Source: an uncultured Sphingomonadales bacterium
Lineage (GTDB): Bacteria > Pseudomonadota > Alphaproteobacteria > Sphingomonadales > Sphingomonadaceae
Assembly: GCA_937870585.1 (NCBI GenBank)
Contig: CALMZE010000134.1
Coordinates: forward strand, 1-36,876
Length of the DNA: 36,876 nt
Direction: 5' to 3'
Shown here: one piece after another, positions 15,488 through 24,609 of the stretch
Position numbering within the stretch: position 1 is the first letter of the stretch
Layout: each line of letters starts with the position of its first letter
Program-made: the position numbers and the translations under genes
Notes under the pieces: generated by a model
What the model saw: only the letters and a program-made list of their open reading frames with translations
What the model was told of the DNA's origin: nothing
Database searches by the model: none

Positions 15488-16762
15488 TCAATCTTCTACG
15501 ATCAGGCTCATGTCTCTGGTTTCGGGCAGCAGCAGCGTTGCTACCCCTGCCATCGCGATCACCACCGCAACATAGACGTAGAAGAGCCGCTCCACCCCTG
15601 CATCCTTCAAGGAGAGCGCGATCATCTCCAGCGTGCCCGCAAACAGGGCATTGCCGATCGCGTAAGGCAGTGCGACGCCCAGCCCGCGAATATGAGCAGG
15701 AAACAACTCTGCCTTCACCAGCGCGTTATTGGCGCTGTACCCGCTTTGCAGCGTCAAGGGGATCATGATCAGCAAAGCAGCGATGAAGGGCGAGGTCGTC
15801 TTCTCCAGCGTCATGAACACCGGTATCGCAGCGACAGACCCGCCCAGACCGAAGATCAGCAGCATCGGCTTGCGCCCGTAACGGTCCGCCAGCGCACCGA
15901 ACACAGGCTGCATCGCGGTGAACCACAGCAGGGCCGCGCCGATGATATAGGTCGCGGTCGCCTTGGAAAAGCCGACCGTGTTGAACAGATATTTCTGCAT
16001 GTAGCTGGTATAGGTATAGGCTGAGAGCCCCCCACCCGCCGAGAGCATCCCGACCAAGATGCTCTCACGCCGGTGCCCATCCCACAAGGCGCGCGCGGTC
16101 GATTTGGGGCGGTCCTTCGCCATCGCTTCGAATGATGCGGTTTCGGCCAGATTGCGACGCAAGATATAGACGCCCAGCGCCAGCAGCGCCCCGATCACGA
16201 ACGGGATGCGCCAGCCCCAGGCGGTCAGTTCGGCCTCGCTCATAAAGCCTTGCAGCACGACTGCGACAGCAATGGCGCACAGTTGGCCACCGCACAAAGT
16301 CATATATTGGAAGCTCGCCCAGAAGCCGCGATTGGCGCGCGGAGCCATTTCGGAAAGATATGTGGCGCTCGCGCCATATTCACCGCCGAGCGAAAGCCCC
16401 TGCATCATCCGCGCCACCAGCAACGTCACCGGAGCCCATATGCCGACATGCGCGTAGGTGGGCGCAGCGGCGAGCAGCAAAGATCCGCCAAACATCAGCG
16501 CGACTGACAGAGAAAGCCCCGCCTTGCGCCCATGGCTGTCCGCATAGCGCCCCATGAGCCACGCGCCGATGGGCCGCACAACAAAGCCCACGGCGAACAC
16601 CGCTGCCGTGTTGAGCAACTGCGCGGTGGGATCACCCTTGGGGAAGAAGACCGGCGCGAAATAGATGGCGAAGGACGCATAGGCGAACCAGTCATACCAT
16701 TCGACGAGATTGCCCGCCGATCCGCCGATGATCGATACAAACCGCTTGCGCGTGATGCCCAT
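15488..16762 (-). CDS. MFS transporter, metabolite:H+ symporter (MHS) family
   Basis: A 424-residue inner-membrane transporter with about 12 hydrophobic segments. The start SIIGGSAGNLVEWYDWFAYASFA is diagnostic for the MHS branch of the major facilitator superfamily (KgtP, ProP, ShiA relatives). The signature loop GRYADSHGRK between helices 2 and 3, LLVARMMQGLSLGGEYGASATYL in helix 4-5, and ALADRYGRKP in the second half are all present. Members import organic acids such as 2-oxoglutarate, citrate or shikimate with protons; the specificity cannot be read from the sequence. The ATG at 16762 has a GGGGGAG further upstream than ideal. It is followed by the DUF2855 gene and is divergent from the lipoprotein gene at 16884. 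Confidence 0.92.
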   Translation of the reverse strand: MGITRKRFVSIIGGSAGNLVEWYDWFAYASFAIYFAPVFFPKGDPTAQLLNTAAVFAVGFVVRPIGAWLMGRYADSHGRKAGLSLSVALMFGGSLLLAAAPTYAHVGIWAPVTLLVARMMQGLSLGGEYGASATYLSEMAPRANRGFWASFQYMTLCGGQLCAIAVAVVLQGFMSEAELTAWGWRIPFVIGALLALGVYILRRNLAETASFEAMAKDRPKSTARALWDGHRRESILVGMLSAGGGLSAYTYTSYMQKYLFNTVGFSKATATYIIGAALLWFTAMQPVFGALADRYGRKPMLLIFGLGGSVAAIPVFMTLEKTTSPFIAALLIMIPLTLQSGYSANNALVKAELFPAHIRGLGVALPYAIGNALFAGTLEMIALSLKDAGVERLFYVYVAVVIAMAGVATLLLPETRDMSLIVED

Positions 16763-16883
16763 GGCGGGCGCTCCCCCTTGATAGTCTCACCGCAAGCTAT
16801 GCCGGTGCGCCTGTGCGGCGGCAAGTGGTTAAGAGGGTACACACCCTGTTGTCACCAGCAGCAAAGGGGCGCATCACGTTGGG

Positions 16884-17420
16884 ATGCGGAGTCTCCTTCC
16901 CCTTTTGCTGCTCGCCGCCTGTTCGGCACCACCGCCCGCACCCGCGCCGCGCCCGGCTCCGTTGGCCCCACCCACCGTACCGACACCACCGCCCGTTGCG
17001 CCCGAACAGCCGATCCCAGCAAATTGGGCAGATATGTATGCGGACAAAGGCGAATGGGTTTACCGGCAGGATGAACGTGGCTCCATAGCCCTGTTCGGAG
17101 AGGCCGGGCGCGATGCCCTGTTCGTGTTGCGTTGCGACACGCCCCGCCGCCGCATCTTCATGTCGCGCGCGGGCGAAATCTGGAACGCGGACAGCGTGGG
17201 CATGACCGTGTTGACAAGTTCAGGCCGCAAGACCTTCACCGTCCGCAAGACCGGCGGAACCCCCGCTTATGTCGCGGTTGAACTCGACCCGCGCGAGCCG
17301 CATCTGGATGCCATGGCCTTCAGCCGAGGCAAATTTCTTGTCACGCTCGCCGGACGGCCCAATCTCGTAATTCCGGCCTGGGCGGAAGTGGGGCGCGTTG
17401 TGGAGGATTGCCGGGGGTGA
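16884..17420 (+). CDS. Proline-rich lipoprotein, unknown function
   Basis: A 178-residue lipoprotein. The signal ends in a lipobox LLAAC with Cys13, followed by a Pro/Ala-rich linker to about residue 45 that probably spans from the membrane anchor. The folded part begins at ANWADMYADKGEW and alternates strands (SIALFGEAGRDALFVLRCDTPRR, RIFMSRAG, MTVLTSSGRKTFTVRK). It resembles small beta-rich periplasmic domains, but I cannot name the family. Two further Cys (in RCD and in EDCRG at the C-terminus) could pair. The ATG at 16884 has only a weak TTGGG before it. The 121 bp separating it from the divergent transporter gene must hold its promoter; none was clear. Confidence 0.75.
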   Translation: MRSLLPLLLLAACSAPPPAPAPRPAPLAPPTVPTPPPVAPEQPIPANWADMYADKGEWVYRQDERGSIALFGEAGRDALFVLRCDTPRRRIFMSRAGEIWNADSVGMTVLTSSGRKTFTVRKTGGTPAYVAVELDPREPHLDAMAFSRGKFLVTLAGRPNLVIPAWAEVGRVVEDCRG

Positions 17421-17441
17421 AGTCTCGCATTCTCATGCAAT

Positions 17442-17548
17442 CCGCTCATCCTGAGGAGCGGCTGAGCTTGTCGAAGTCGCGTCTCGAAGGATCGGACGTG
17501 GTTCGAGACGGGCCTTCGACAGGCTCAGTCCCTCCTCACCATGAGCGG
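17442..17548. repeat. Inverted-repeat element between convergent genes
   Basis: The 47-bp arm at 17442-17488 (starting CCGCTCATCCTGAGGAG) matches the inverted arm at 17502-17548 at about 40 of 47 positions, with a 13-bp centre. The TTCGACAGGCTCAG core is a repeat I recognise from many sphingomonad intergenic regions. It separates the convergent lipoprotein and truA genes, where a long hairpin could terminate transcription from both sides. Confidence 0.7.
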
Positions 17549-17589
17549 TGTCATTCCCATTTCATACTCACGGATGATACACGCATCCC

Positions 17590-18330
17590 TTACGGATAAG
17601 TCGCTTCCACAAAATACAGCCCATCAGGCGGCGCATTGAAGCCGAGCGCGGCGCGGTTGCGGGCTTCGAGTGCGGCTTGCAGATCATCCGCGCTCCATTT
17701 GCCCTGACCCACCCAGACGAGACAACCGACCATCGAACGGACCTGATGGTGCAGGAAGGACCGCGCGGCAGCGTGAACCGCAATCCGCTCCCCATCCCGT
17801 TCCACACGCAATTCGTCGAGCGACTTGACCGGGCTCGCCGCCTGGCAATGCACCGAGCGGAAGGTGGTGAAATCATGAAGCCCGATCAACTGCTGCGCCG
17901 CATCGTGCATCGCTGCCGCATCGAGCGGCTGGGTGACGCGCCACGCTCGCCCCTGATCAAGCGCGAGCGGCGCGCGGCGATTGACGATGCGATAGACATA
18001 GCGCCGCCCGATGCACGAAAAGCGCGCGTGCCAATCCTCCGGCGCATCTTCGCAGGCGAGGATCGCAATGGGCTGGGGTCGCAATTTGGCATTGATACCG
18101 CCCATCAGCCGGAAGGGCGATAGCGCAGTTTCCAGATCAACATGCGCGCGCATCGCCAGCCCATGCACGCCCGCGTCGGTCCGCCCCGCCGCATGGAGCA
18201 CGGCCTGTTCGCCCGTCACCGCCTCGATCGCGTCTTCAATCGCCTGCTGCACGCTGGGGCCATGCGCCTGCCTTTGCCAGCCCATATAGGGGCGGCCATC
18301 AAATTCCACGGTGAGGCGGAAGCGGGTCAT
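17590..18330 (-). CDS. truA: tRNA pseudouridine(38-40) synthase
   Basis: A 246-residue enzyme that converts U38-U40 in the anticodon stem-loop of many tRNAs to pseudouridine. The catalytic Asp52 lies in [11 protein letters not shown] (48-57). [19 protein letters not shown] at the N-terminus, [15 protein letters not shown] in the middle and [14 protein letters not shown] near the C-terminus are family blocks. Length is normal. The ATG at 18330 overlaps the fmt stop (ATGA), so it is translationally coupled to fmt. Both products modify tRNA. The gene converges with the lipoprotein gene across a repeat element. Confidence 0.95.
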   Translation of the reverse strand: MTRFRLTVEFDGRPYMGWQRQAHGPSVQQAIEDAIEAVTGEQAVLHAAGRTDAGVHGLAMRAHVDLETALSPFRLMGGINAKLRPQPIAILACEDAPEDWHARFSCIGRRYVYRIVNRRAPLALDQGRAWRVTQPLDAAAMHDAAQQLIGLHDFTTFRSVHCQAASPVKSLDELRVERDGERIAVHAAARSFLHHQVRSMVGCLVWVGQGKWSADDLQAALEARNRAALGFNAPPDGLYFVEATYP

Positions 18331-19241
18331 CCCAGCCGTGTTCCAGCCGGAACCGGGAAACCGCGCAGCAATTCGCCCGCGCTCATCGCGCTTTTGCCCG
18401 CGCGCTGGATACGGGTGACTCGGAGTGAGCCGGGATTGCAGGCGATGGCGAGGGCATCATCAAGTACCGTGCCGGGCGAAACACCACCGAGCGCCGCATC
18501 GGGCGGCAACACGTCTGCTTCCAGCACGCGAAACCGCTCTCCCTCCAGCTCAAAAAAAGCGAGCGGGGCAAAAGCCCGCACCTGTCGTTCCACCTGCGCG
18601 GCGCTGGTCAGGAAATCGAGCCGCGTCTCGCTCTTGTCGATCTTGGCGGCATAGGTCACGCCCTCTTGCGGTTGGGTCTGGGCCGGATAGGCCGGGAGGT
18701 CCGCCAGCACCTGTACCAGTAATTCCGCGCCGAGATCAGCAAGCTCCGTCATCAGGCCGCCACCGGTCTTCCCTTCCACCGGCGTCCGCACGAGGGCGCG
18801 CATCGGCCCGGTATCCAGCCCCGCCTCCATCTGCATGATGGTGACGCCCGTTTCTTTGTCTCCAGCCAGAATCGCGCGCTGCACCGGAGCCGCCCCGCGC
18901 CAGCGCGGCAGGAGGGAGCCATGAACGTTGATGCAGCCCTCACGCGGGGCGTCAAGGACTGCCTGCGGCAAGATCAGGCCGTAAGCAGCGACCACCGCCA
19001 CATCTGCGCTCAGCGCCGCAAACGCCGCCTGCTCATCCGCCCCTTTGAGCGAGACAGGGTGCCGCACCTCCAGCCCCAATTCCTCCGCGCGCGCATGAAT
19101 TGCAGTTGGCTGCAACGCCTTGCCCCGCCCGGCGCGACGCGGAGGCTGGGTATAGACCGCACACACCTCATGCCCTGCGGCTACCAGCACGTTAAGGCTG
19201 GGCACGGCAAAATCCGGCGTTCCCATGAAGATGATGCGCAT
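18327..19241 (-). CDS. fmt: Methionyl-tRNA formyltransferase
   Basis: A 304-residue enzyme that formylates initiator Met-tRNA using 10-formyl-tetrahydrofolate. The N-terminal [14 protein letters not shown] block starts the Rossmann-like domain. The catalytic trio is present: Asn105 and His107 in [14 protein letters not shown], and Asp143 in [10 protein letters not shown]. The C-terminal OB-like domain follows from about residue 205 ([27 protein letters not shown]). The ATG at 19241 begins the family N-terminus. The reading frame is open further upstream, but without similarity. It overlaps truA by 4 bp and is divergent from recR by 79 bp. The usual neighbour def is not next to it here. Confidence 0.95.
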   Translation of the reverse strand: MRIIFMGTPDFAVPSLNVLVAAGHEVCAVYTQPPRRAGRGKALQPTAIHARAEELGLEVRHPVSLKGADEQAAFAALSADVAVVAAYGLILPQAVLDAPREGCINVHGSLLPRWRGAAPVQRAILAGDKETGVTIMQMEAGLDTGPMRALVRTPVEGKTGGGLMTELADLGAELLVQVLADLPAYPAQTQPQEGVTYAAKIDKSETRLDFLTSAAQVERQVRAFAPLAFFELEGERFRVLEADVLPPDAALGGVSPGTVLDDALAIACNPGSLRVTRIQRAGKSAMSAGELLRGFPVPAGTRLG

Positions 19242-19320
19242 GGCGGCTTTCTCTGTTGGCGTTGAGGCTCCCTTAGAGAAGCCCATTGGCGCGCGCCATG
19301 CAAATGCGTATGCGGTCCGC

Positions 19321-19917
19321 ATGGCCAGTCAGGACATTGAGACTTTGGTGCAGGCGCTGTCCCGCTTGCCGGGGCTGGGGCCACGCTCCGCCCGGCGCGC
19401 GGTGCTGCATCTGCTCAAGAAGCGGGAGACCGCGCTCGTGCCCTTGCAACGCGCGCTGGAACAGGTCGGCGAGCGGCTTTCCACCTGCGGCATTTGCGGC
19501 AATGTGGATACCAGCGATCCGTGCGGCGTCTGTGCTGACACGCGCCGCGACGCGCGGCTGCTGTGTGTGGTGGAGGATGTGGCGGACCTTTGGGCGCTCG
19601 AACGCTCGCGGCTCTTCCCCGGCAAATTCCATGTGCTTGGCGGGCGGCTCTCTTCGCTTGACGGCGTGCGCCCTGAGGATCTGACGATTGACCTGCTCGT
19701 CCGGCGGATCGAAGCGGGCGGGATCGACGAAGTGGTGCTCGCCATGAATGCCACGCTGGAAGGGCAGACGACCGCGCACTACATCGCGGACCGCATCGAA
19801 CGCTTCCCGGTGCGCGTCACACAATTGGCGCATGGCCTGCCGGTGGGTGGTGAACTGGATTATCTGGATGATGGCACGCTGGCGCAGGCGCTGCGCGCAC
19901 GAAGGCCGGTTGCATAG
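19321..19917 (+). CDS. recR: Recombination mediator protein RecR
   Basis: A 198-residue recombination protein that works with RecF and RecO to load RecA at gaps. It has the helix-hairpin-helix LPGLGPRSA (16-24), a zinc finger with Cys56, Cys59, Cys68 and Cys71 (CGICGN, DPCGVC), the Toprim domain with [15 protein letters not shown] and [13 protein letters not shown], and a C-terminal [15 protein letters not shown]. Length is standard. The ATG at 19321 begins the conserved part; no strong ribosome site is visible. It is divergent from fmt. recF is also in the window, 10 kb away. Confidence 0.95.
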   Translation: MASQDIETLVQALSRLPGLGPRSARRAVLHLLKKRETALVPLQRALEQVGERLSTCGICGNVDTSDPCGVCADTRRDARLLCVVEDVADLWALERSRLFPGKFHVLGGRLSSLDGVRPEDLTIDLLVRRIEAGGIDEVVLAMNATLEGQTTAHYIADRIERFPVRVTQLAHGLPVGGELDYLDDGTLAQALRARRPVA

Positions 19918-19967
19918 CAAAACGCGATGCGCCACATCTCTGGTCACAATAGACAGAGGAGATTCCC

Positions 19968-20513
19968 ATGAGCGACCTGACCAGCATTCCCCTGAAGTCC
20001 ATCACCGGTGCCGATACCAGCCTGGCCGACCATAAGGGCAAGGTGCTGCTCGTCGTCAATGTTGCGTCCAAATGCGGGCTGACGCCGCAATATGACGGGC
20101 TTGAGGCGCTTCACGAAAAGCTTGCGGACAAGGGCTTTTCGGTGCTCGGTTTTCCCGCGAATGATTTCGGCGCGCAGGAGCCGGGCAGCAATGACGAAAT
20201 TGCCGAATTCTGCCGCACCAATTTTTCGGTGAGCTTCCCGATGTTTGAAAAGATCGCGGTGCCGGGCAGCGACAAGCACCCGCTCTACGCCGCGCTGACC
20301 AGCGCGAAGCCCGATACGGACAATGATGCTTCGCCCTTCCGTGAACGGCTGAAGGGCTTTGGCATGACGCCCAACGAAGCGCCTGAAGTGCTGTGGAACT
20401 TCGAAAAGTTCCTGATCGGCCGCGATGGTCAGGTCGTTGGCCGCTTTGCCCCCACCACTGCGCCTGATGATGCAGAGATGCTCGCTGCGATTGAGGCCCA
20501 GCTGGCGGCCTAA
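19968..20513 (+). CDS. Glutathione peroxidase family protein (Cys type)
   Basis: A 181-residue peroxidase of the GPx/BtuE family. The peroxidatic residue is Cys36 in NVASKCGLTPQY, in place of selenocysteine. The Gln in FPANDFGAQEPGSN and the Trp/Asn of VLWNFEKFLIGRDG complete the catalytic set. Such enzymes reduce hydroperoxides with thioredoxin or glutathione in the cytosol. AGGAG lies at good distance before the ATG at 19968. It starts 50 bp after recR on the same strand, and its stop nearly abuts the convergent DUF91 gene (1 bp between). Confidence 0.93.
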   Translation: MSDLTSIPLKSITGADTSLADHKGKVLLVVNVASKCGLTPQYDGLEALHEKLADKGFSVLGFPANDFGAQEPGSNDEIAEFCRTNFSVSFPMFEKIAVPGSDKHPLYAALTSAKPDTDNDASPFRERLKGFGMTPNEAPEVLWNFEKFLIGRDGQVVGRFAPTTAPDDAEMLAAIEAQLAA

Positions 20514-20514
20514 G

Positions 20515-20952
20515 TCAGCGGTTGCGCCAGATCGTTCGCGTTTCGGCTGGCGCAAAACAGGCCATGTCGCTGAGCGCATAGCGCACCAGAAACACGTCAT
20601 GCGCCCGCTTGGCCGCTGATTCCAGCCTTGGGCTGAAATCGGCGGCCAGCAGCACCGCGCGACACGGCACGCCGGTTTCGGCTTCCATGTCCGCCGAATA
20701 GGCCAGCACCTGTTCCAGCGCGCCGTTCGGACACGGCCCCGCCTTCAGCTCGATCACGACGAAATTGCCATAGCGGTCGCGCGCGGTGATATCGATGCGC
20801 CCACTCGCCACTTCGCGTTCCTGCCCGCCATCCGCTTCAACAAGGCCGGGTTCGACCCTGTCGAGCTGTTGACGGACCAGCATTTTCAGCTCTTTCTCAT
20901 AATGCAGGATGCGCACCTGATTGCCCACCCGCTTGGATGGTTTGGTCTCCAT
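20515..20952 (-). CDS. NucS/DUF91-like PD-(D/E)XK nuclease domain protein
   Basis: A 145-residue protein that corresponds to the C-terminal nuclease domain of archaeal and actinobacterial NucS (DUF91). The metal-binding set is visible: Asp54 in SGRIDITARD, Glu68 and Lys70 in VVIELKAG, and Gln81 in ALEQVLAYSADME. The N-terminal about 45 residues (YEKELKMLVRQQL, DGGQERE) match the lead-in helices of this domain. It lacks the N-terminal DNA-binding domain of full NucS, so a mismatch-repair role cannot be assumed. It may act in DNA repair or defence. The gene is convergent with the glutathione peroxidase gene and divergent from cytochrome b561. Confidence 0.82.
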   Translation of the reverse strand: METKPSKRVGNQVRILHYEKELKMLVRQQLDRVEPGLVEADGGQEREVASGRIDITARDRYGNFVVIELKAGPCPNGALEQVLAYSADMEAETGVPCRAVLLAADFSPRLESAAKRAHDVFLVRYALSDMACFAPAETRTIWRNR

Positions 20953-21125
20953 TGTTCATGCTCCACGTTCCCGCGACCGGCGCTAGGAAACAGGCGTTGC
21001 AGGAGCGTTAGCGGACGTGGTTACAAGCGGGTGACATGCCTTGCTCCAGAATTAACCTTTCCCTTTTGCGCCATCATCGGCTAGAGCGCGCACTTGATAC
21101 ACTATCACGACAAGGAAACGGGTCG

Positions 21126-21878
21126 ATGACACAGGAACGCTATTCGAGCTCTGCCATCCTTTTGCATTGGCTGATTGCCGCTACGCTCGCCTTTCAGTTT
21201 GGGCTCGGTGAAGCGCTGGAGCATTTGCCCAAAGGACCAAAGCAACTGGATGTGATCCAGTTCCACAAGGCCATTGGCATGACGATCCTGCTCCTTACCT
21301 TCATCCGTGTCGGTGTGCGCGTGGCGACGCCGCGTCCGGCCCCCGTTGGGGACAGCGGCTGGGCACAGCGCCTTGCCGGAGCCGCGCATCTGGGGCTCTA
21401 TGCCTTCATGATCCTTGCCCCCATCACGGGCTGGATTGCCTCATCAACCGGGCGGCTGAACGTTCCCATCGACATGTTCGGCTTGTTCCATTGGCCCACC
21501 TTCCCCGGCATGGCTGGCTTGGCCGAAGCCTCACGTCACGGCCTGCATGAATTTGGCGAGGAATCGCATGTCATCATGACCAAGATCGGAATGGTGTTGT
21601 TCCTCCTGCATATTGCCGGGGCGCTGCGTCACCAGTTCTTTGCGAAGGAACGCATGGTGGAACGCATGATGGGCGGCAATCGCACTTTGTCCCCGATTGT
21701 CGGCACGGCTCATATCATCGGCTTCACGGCCGTGCTCGCGGCCTTGCTGGCTTGGGGCAAAACTGGCCCTGCCCCAGCAACTGATCCCGCGATCGCAAAG
21801 TCGGTGCAGGAGCAACTCGCCAAGGCTGGCCCGCAGCCCGCTGCTGAGGAAAAAGAAGAAGAGGAAGAGGAGGAGTAA
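21126..21878 (+). CDS. Cytochrome b561-type membrane protein with Glu-rich tail
   Basis: A 250-residue inner-membrane di-haem b cytochrome of the bacterial cytochrome b561 family. Haem-ligand candidates are His14 in ILLHWLI, His47 in IQFHKAIG, and the His residues in LLHIAGALRHQFF. About four transmembrane helices precede a cytoplasm- or periplasm-facing linker. An extra hydrophobic segment near residues 200-215 (AHIIGFTAVLAALLAWG) follows. The chain ends in a striking acidic run (AAEEKEEEEEEE), which is unusual for the family. The ATG at 21126 has AAGGAA 9 nt upstream. Such proteins pass electrons from quinones or, in some cases, oxidise superoxide; the partner is not visible. Confidence 0.88.
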   Translation: MTQERYSSSAILLHWLIAATLAFQFGLGEALEHLPKGPKQLDVIQFHKAIGMTILLLTFIRVGVRVATPRPAPVGDSGWAQRLAGAAHLGLYAFMILAPITGWIASSTGRLNVPIDMFGLFHWPTFPGMAGLAEASRHGLHEFGEESHVIMTKIGMVLFLLHIAGALRHQFFAKERMVERMMGGNRTLSPIVGTAHIIGFTAVLAALLAWGKTGPAPATDPAIAKSVQEQLAKAGPQPAAEEKEEEEEEE

Positions 21879-21891
21879 CCCTCCTCGCCTC

Positions 21892-23088
21892 TTACCGCGA
21901 GAAGGCCTGAGTACCGGTCTGTGCGCGGCCCAATATGAGGGCATGAACATCATGCGTGCCCTCATAGGTGTTGACCGCTTCCAGATTCATCACATGGCGG
22001 ATCACGCCAAATTCATCCGAAATGCCGTTGCCGCCGTGCATGTCGCGCGCCACGCGGGCAATATCGAGCGCCTTGCCGCAATTGTTGCGCTTGATCAGGC
22101 TGATCGCTTCGGGCGCGAGCTGGTGCGCATCCATCAGCCGCCCGGCATGGAGCGCGGCTGACAGGCCAAGCGTGATCTCCGTCTGCATGTCCGCCAGCTT
22201 TTTCTGGAACAATTGCGTGGCCGCGAGCGGTCGCCCGAACTGGATGCGGTCCAGCCCATATTGCCGCGCGGCGTGCCAGCAATATTCCGCCGCGCCCATC
22301 GCGCCCCAGGCAATGCCGTAGCGCGCATTGTTGAGGCAGCCAAACGGCCCGCCCAGCCCGGAGGCGAGCGGCAGAATCCGGTCTTCTGGCAATTCCACCT
22401 GATCGAGCACGATCTCGCCCGTCACCCAAGCGCGCAGAGAGAATTTGCCCTCAATCTTGGGCGTGGAAAGCCCCTTGTCTCCGCGTTCGACGATGAAGCC
22501 GCGAATGCGCCCATCTTCGGTTTTGGCCCACACCACCATGACATCGGCAAAGGGCGAAGAGGTGATCCACATCTTCGCGCCGTTGAGCACATAGCCGGTT
22601 GCAGTCTTGGTGGCGGTGGTGCGCATCGATCCGGGATCAGAGCCTGCGTCCGGTTCGGTCAGGCCGAAAGAGCCGATCCATTCACCGCTCGCCAGCCTGG
22701 GCAGATAGCGCTCCTTCTGCGCCGCGCTGCCATAAGCGTAGATCGGCCACATCACGAGGCTCGACTGCACCGACATGGCCGAACGATAGGCCGAATCTAC
22801 GCGCTCGACCTCGCGCGCAATCAGCCCGTAGGAGACGTAAGAGACGCCCGGACAGCCATAGCCATGCAGCGTCGGGCCGAGCAGCCCGGCCTCTCCAAAT
22901 TTCTTCATCAGGCCCCGGTCGCACGTTTCGTTGCGGTTCGACTCCTTGACGATGGGGGCAAGATGTTCAGCGGCAAAAGCGCGCGCGGTATCGCGCACCA
23001 TTCGCTCTTCCTCGCTCAGCAGACTGTCGAGAAGCAGCGGATCTTCCCAATTGAAACCCGGCCACACCGGGGCACCCTCTTGCGCCAT
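21892..23088 (-). CDS. gcdH: Glutaryl-CoA dehydrogenase
   Basis: A 398-residue flavoprotein that oxidises and decarboxylates glutaryl-CoA to crotonyl-CoA in lysine and tryptophan breakdown. Diagnostic blocks are [33 protein letters not shown], the GcdH-specific [20 protein letters not shown], and [20 protein letters not shown] with the catalytic base Glu376. Length is normal. GGGAGGA four bases before the ATG at 23088 is a strong ribosome site. The neighbours do not belong to the same pathway. The gene converges with the cytochrome gene, and the end of the cytochrome gene forms a GAGGAGG / CCTCCTC stem that may terminate it. Confidence 0.93.
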   Translation of the reverse strand: MAQEGAPVWPGFNWEDPLLLDSLLSEEERMVRDTARAFAAEHLAPIVKESNRNETCDRGLMKKFGEAGLLGPTLHGYGCPGVSYVSYGLIAREVERVDSAYRSAMSVQSSLVMWPIYAYGSAAQKERYLPRLASGEWIGSFGLTEPDAGSDPGSMRTTATKTATGYVLNGAKMWITSSPFADVMVVWAKTEDGRIRGFIVERGDKGLSTPKIEGKFSLRAWVTGEIVLDQVELPEDRILPLASGLGGPFGCLNNARYGIAWGAMGAAEYCWHAARQYGLDRIQFGRPLAATQLFQKKLADMQTEITLGLSAALHAGRLMDAHQLAPEAISLIKRNNCGKALDIARVARDMHGGNGISDEFGVIRHVMNLEAVNTYEGTHDVHALILGRAQTGTQAFSR

Positions 23089-23152
23089 GTTTTCCTCCCA
23101 AGGATTGTTTGCATCCGTTTAGCGCGGGGCGGCAACCCTGCCTAGGCCACGC

Positions 23153-24607
23153 TCAGCGCGCTCTACGGAACAGCGCGCGATCTTCTTCGGAAAAGCCACG
23201 AGTCCAGATGATCCAGCCGAACACGGCCAAGGTCGCGGGCAGCCCCACCGCCAGTTGCGCCCAGTCTGGCAAACGGTGCGCGGCAAACCCGACGATTACG
23301 GCGACCGCCACCGCAGGCACCAGCGCCCAGCGCCAGACCGAGACAGGCGCCCCCAGAACCGAACTGGCAAGGGCTGCCTTCCCAAGCGAGCCCATTCCCA
23401 GACTGAGCGCCAGCGCGGCAGCAGCGCCTGCCGCCTGCCACCCCTCCGGCAGCCCGCGCGCCTTGGCGAATTCGATCAACGCGACTGTCAGCACAGCTTG
23501 CATCCCGATCATCGCGAGCGACACCAGCATGTTTTTGTGTCGCGCGACATAGATCAGCGCCGCCTCGCTCACCACGGCAAGTGAGGCCAAGACTTCTGCC
23601 GTAAGCAGCAGCGACAGCGATCCGTTACCGCCGACAAAATCCTGCTTCGGCCCGATCAGCGCCATGAGTTCCCGCCCGGCAAGCGCCAGCGAGAGGCCAA
23701 TGCCGAGTTGCGCCGCCAAAATCCAGAATCCGACCTGACTGATCTGGCGCGCGACCGCCGCCTTGTCTCCTTCATCCAGCGCGCGGGTGATGACCGGCCC
23801 CAGCACAGGATCGAAGCTTGTCTTCAGCTTTTGCGGGACCGACACGATCTGCTGCGCCACCCAGTAGATCCCGACCATTGCCGGCGAGACGAACAGGCCG
23901 AGAATGACTGTATCGAGCCGCCTTGAACCCCATTCAATCGCGTCTGCGGCGGCGAGCGGCGCATTGTGGCGGGCGAGCGCATAAAGCTCGATCGCGCGTG
24001 GCTTCCAATCCTGCGGCCAGCCATAGCTGCGCACGAACGGCACAGCAGAAGCGACCAGCGCCGCCATCATCGAGAGCGCGTAAGAAACGAGCAGCCCGTC
24101 AGACGGGGTGCTCCACCACAGGGCGATGGCGGCGATACTGATCGTCCAGGGCTCGATAATGGCGCGGGCGCGCACGGTGGATTTCACGTCAAAGCGGAAG
24201 GCGAGCGCCGCCAACATTACATCCGAGAGCGCCACCGCCGGAATGACCAAGGGCATCAGATAATCGAGCGGCTTGATCGCGCTGTTGGGAAACATGATTT
24301 CGGGCACCAGCATCAGCAGCGCGGTCGGGATCATCGTAGCGCCGAGGACCACCAGCACAGCATCCCAGGCACCATTGGCCTTGCCCGCGCCGGTCAGGTG
24401 CAGCGCCAGCCCGCGCTTCAGCCCCAGCGTGGAGAGCTGCGCTGCAAACTCGACGATGGCGATGGCATAAGCCAACCGCCCCAGCGCGTTCGCGCCATAC
24501 CATTGTGATGCGATGAAGAGGAACGGTATCCGCGCGACAAGCCGGATGACAAAGCCCGCCACACTGGTGCGGCCACCTTGGGCGAGCGCGGCGAGATCGG
24601 TGGACAT
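23153..24607 (-). CDS. Oligosaccharide flippase / polysaccharide biosynthesis membrane protein
   Basis: A 484-residue integral membrane protein with about 12-14 hydrophobic segments spread over the whole length. It fits the MATE-like/MurJ/Wzx superfamily of lipid-linked sugar flippases. Characteristic features are the N-terminal GFVIRLVARIPFLFIASQWYG, LGRLAYAIAIVEFAAQLSTLG and the mid-chain WGSRRLDTVILGLFVSPAMVGIYWVAQQI block found in Wzx-type proteins. It would move a lipid-linked oligosaccharide across the inner membrane. The substrate is unknown and no glycosyltransferases are nearby. The ATG at 24607 lies 2 bp after the stop of the SH3-like lipoprotein gene, in the polA operon. An upstream extension of the frame is not supported. 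Confidence 0.85.
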   Translation of the reverse strand: MSTDLAALAQGGRTSVAGFVIRLVARIPFLFIASQWYGANALGRLAYAIAIVEFAAQLSTLGLKRGLALHLTGAGKANGAWDAVLVVLGATMIPTALLMLVPEIMFPNSAIKPLDYLMPLVIPAVALSDVMLAALAFRFDVKSTVRARAIIEPWTISIAAIALWWSTPSDGLLVSYALSMMAALVASAVPFVRSYGWPQDWKPRAIELYALARHNAPLAAADAIEWGSRRLDTVILGLFVSPAMVGIYWVAQQIVSVPQKLKTSFDPVLGPVITRALDEGDKAAVARQISQVGFWILAAQLGIGLSLALAGRELMALIGPKQDFVGGNGSLSLLLTAEVLASLAVVSEAALIYVARHKNMLVSLAMIGMQAVLTVALIEFAKARGLPEGWQAAGAAAALALSLGMGSLGKAALASSVLGAPVSVWRWALVPAVAVAVIVGFAAHRLPDWAQLAVGLPATLAVFGWIIWTRGFSEEDRALFRRAR

Positions 24608-24609
24608 TC

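Noticed and set aside
20515-20952. DUF91 protein as a truncated NucS mismatch-repair nuclease
   Set aside because: The frame starts cleanly with its own lead-in helices and shows no sign of a lost N-terminal domain, so it is more likely a stand-alone nuclease domain protein.
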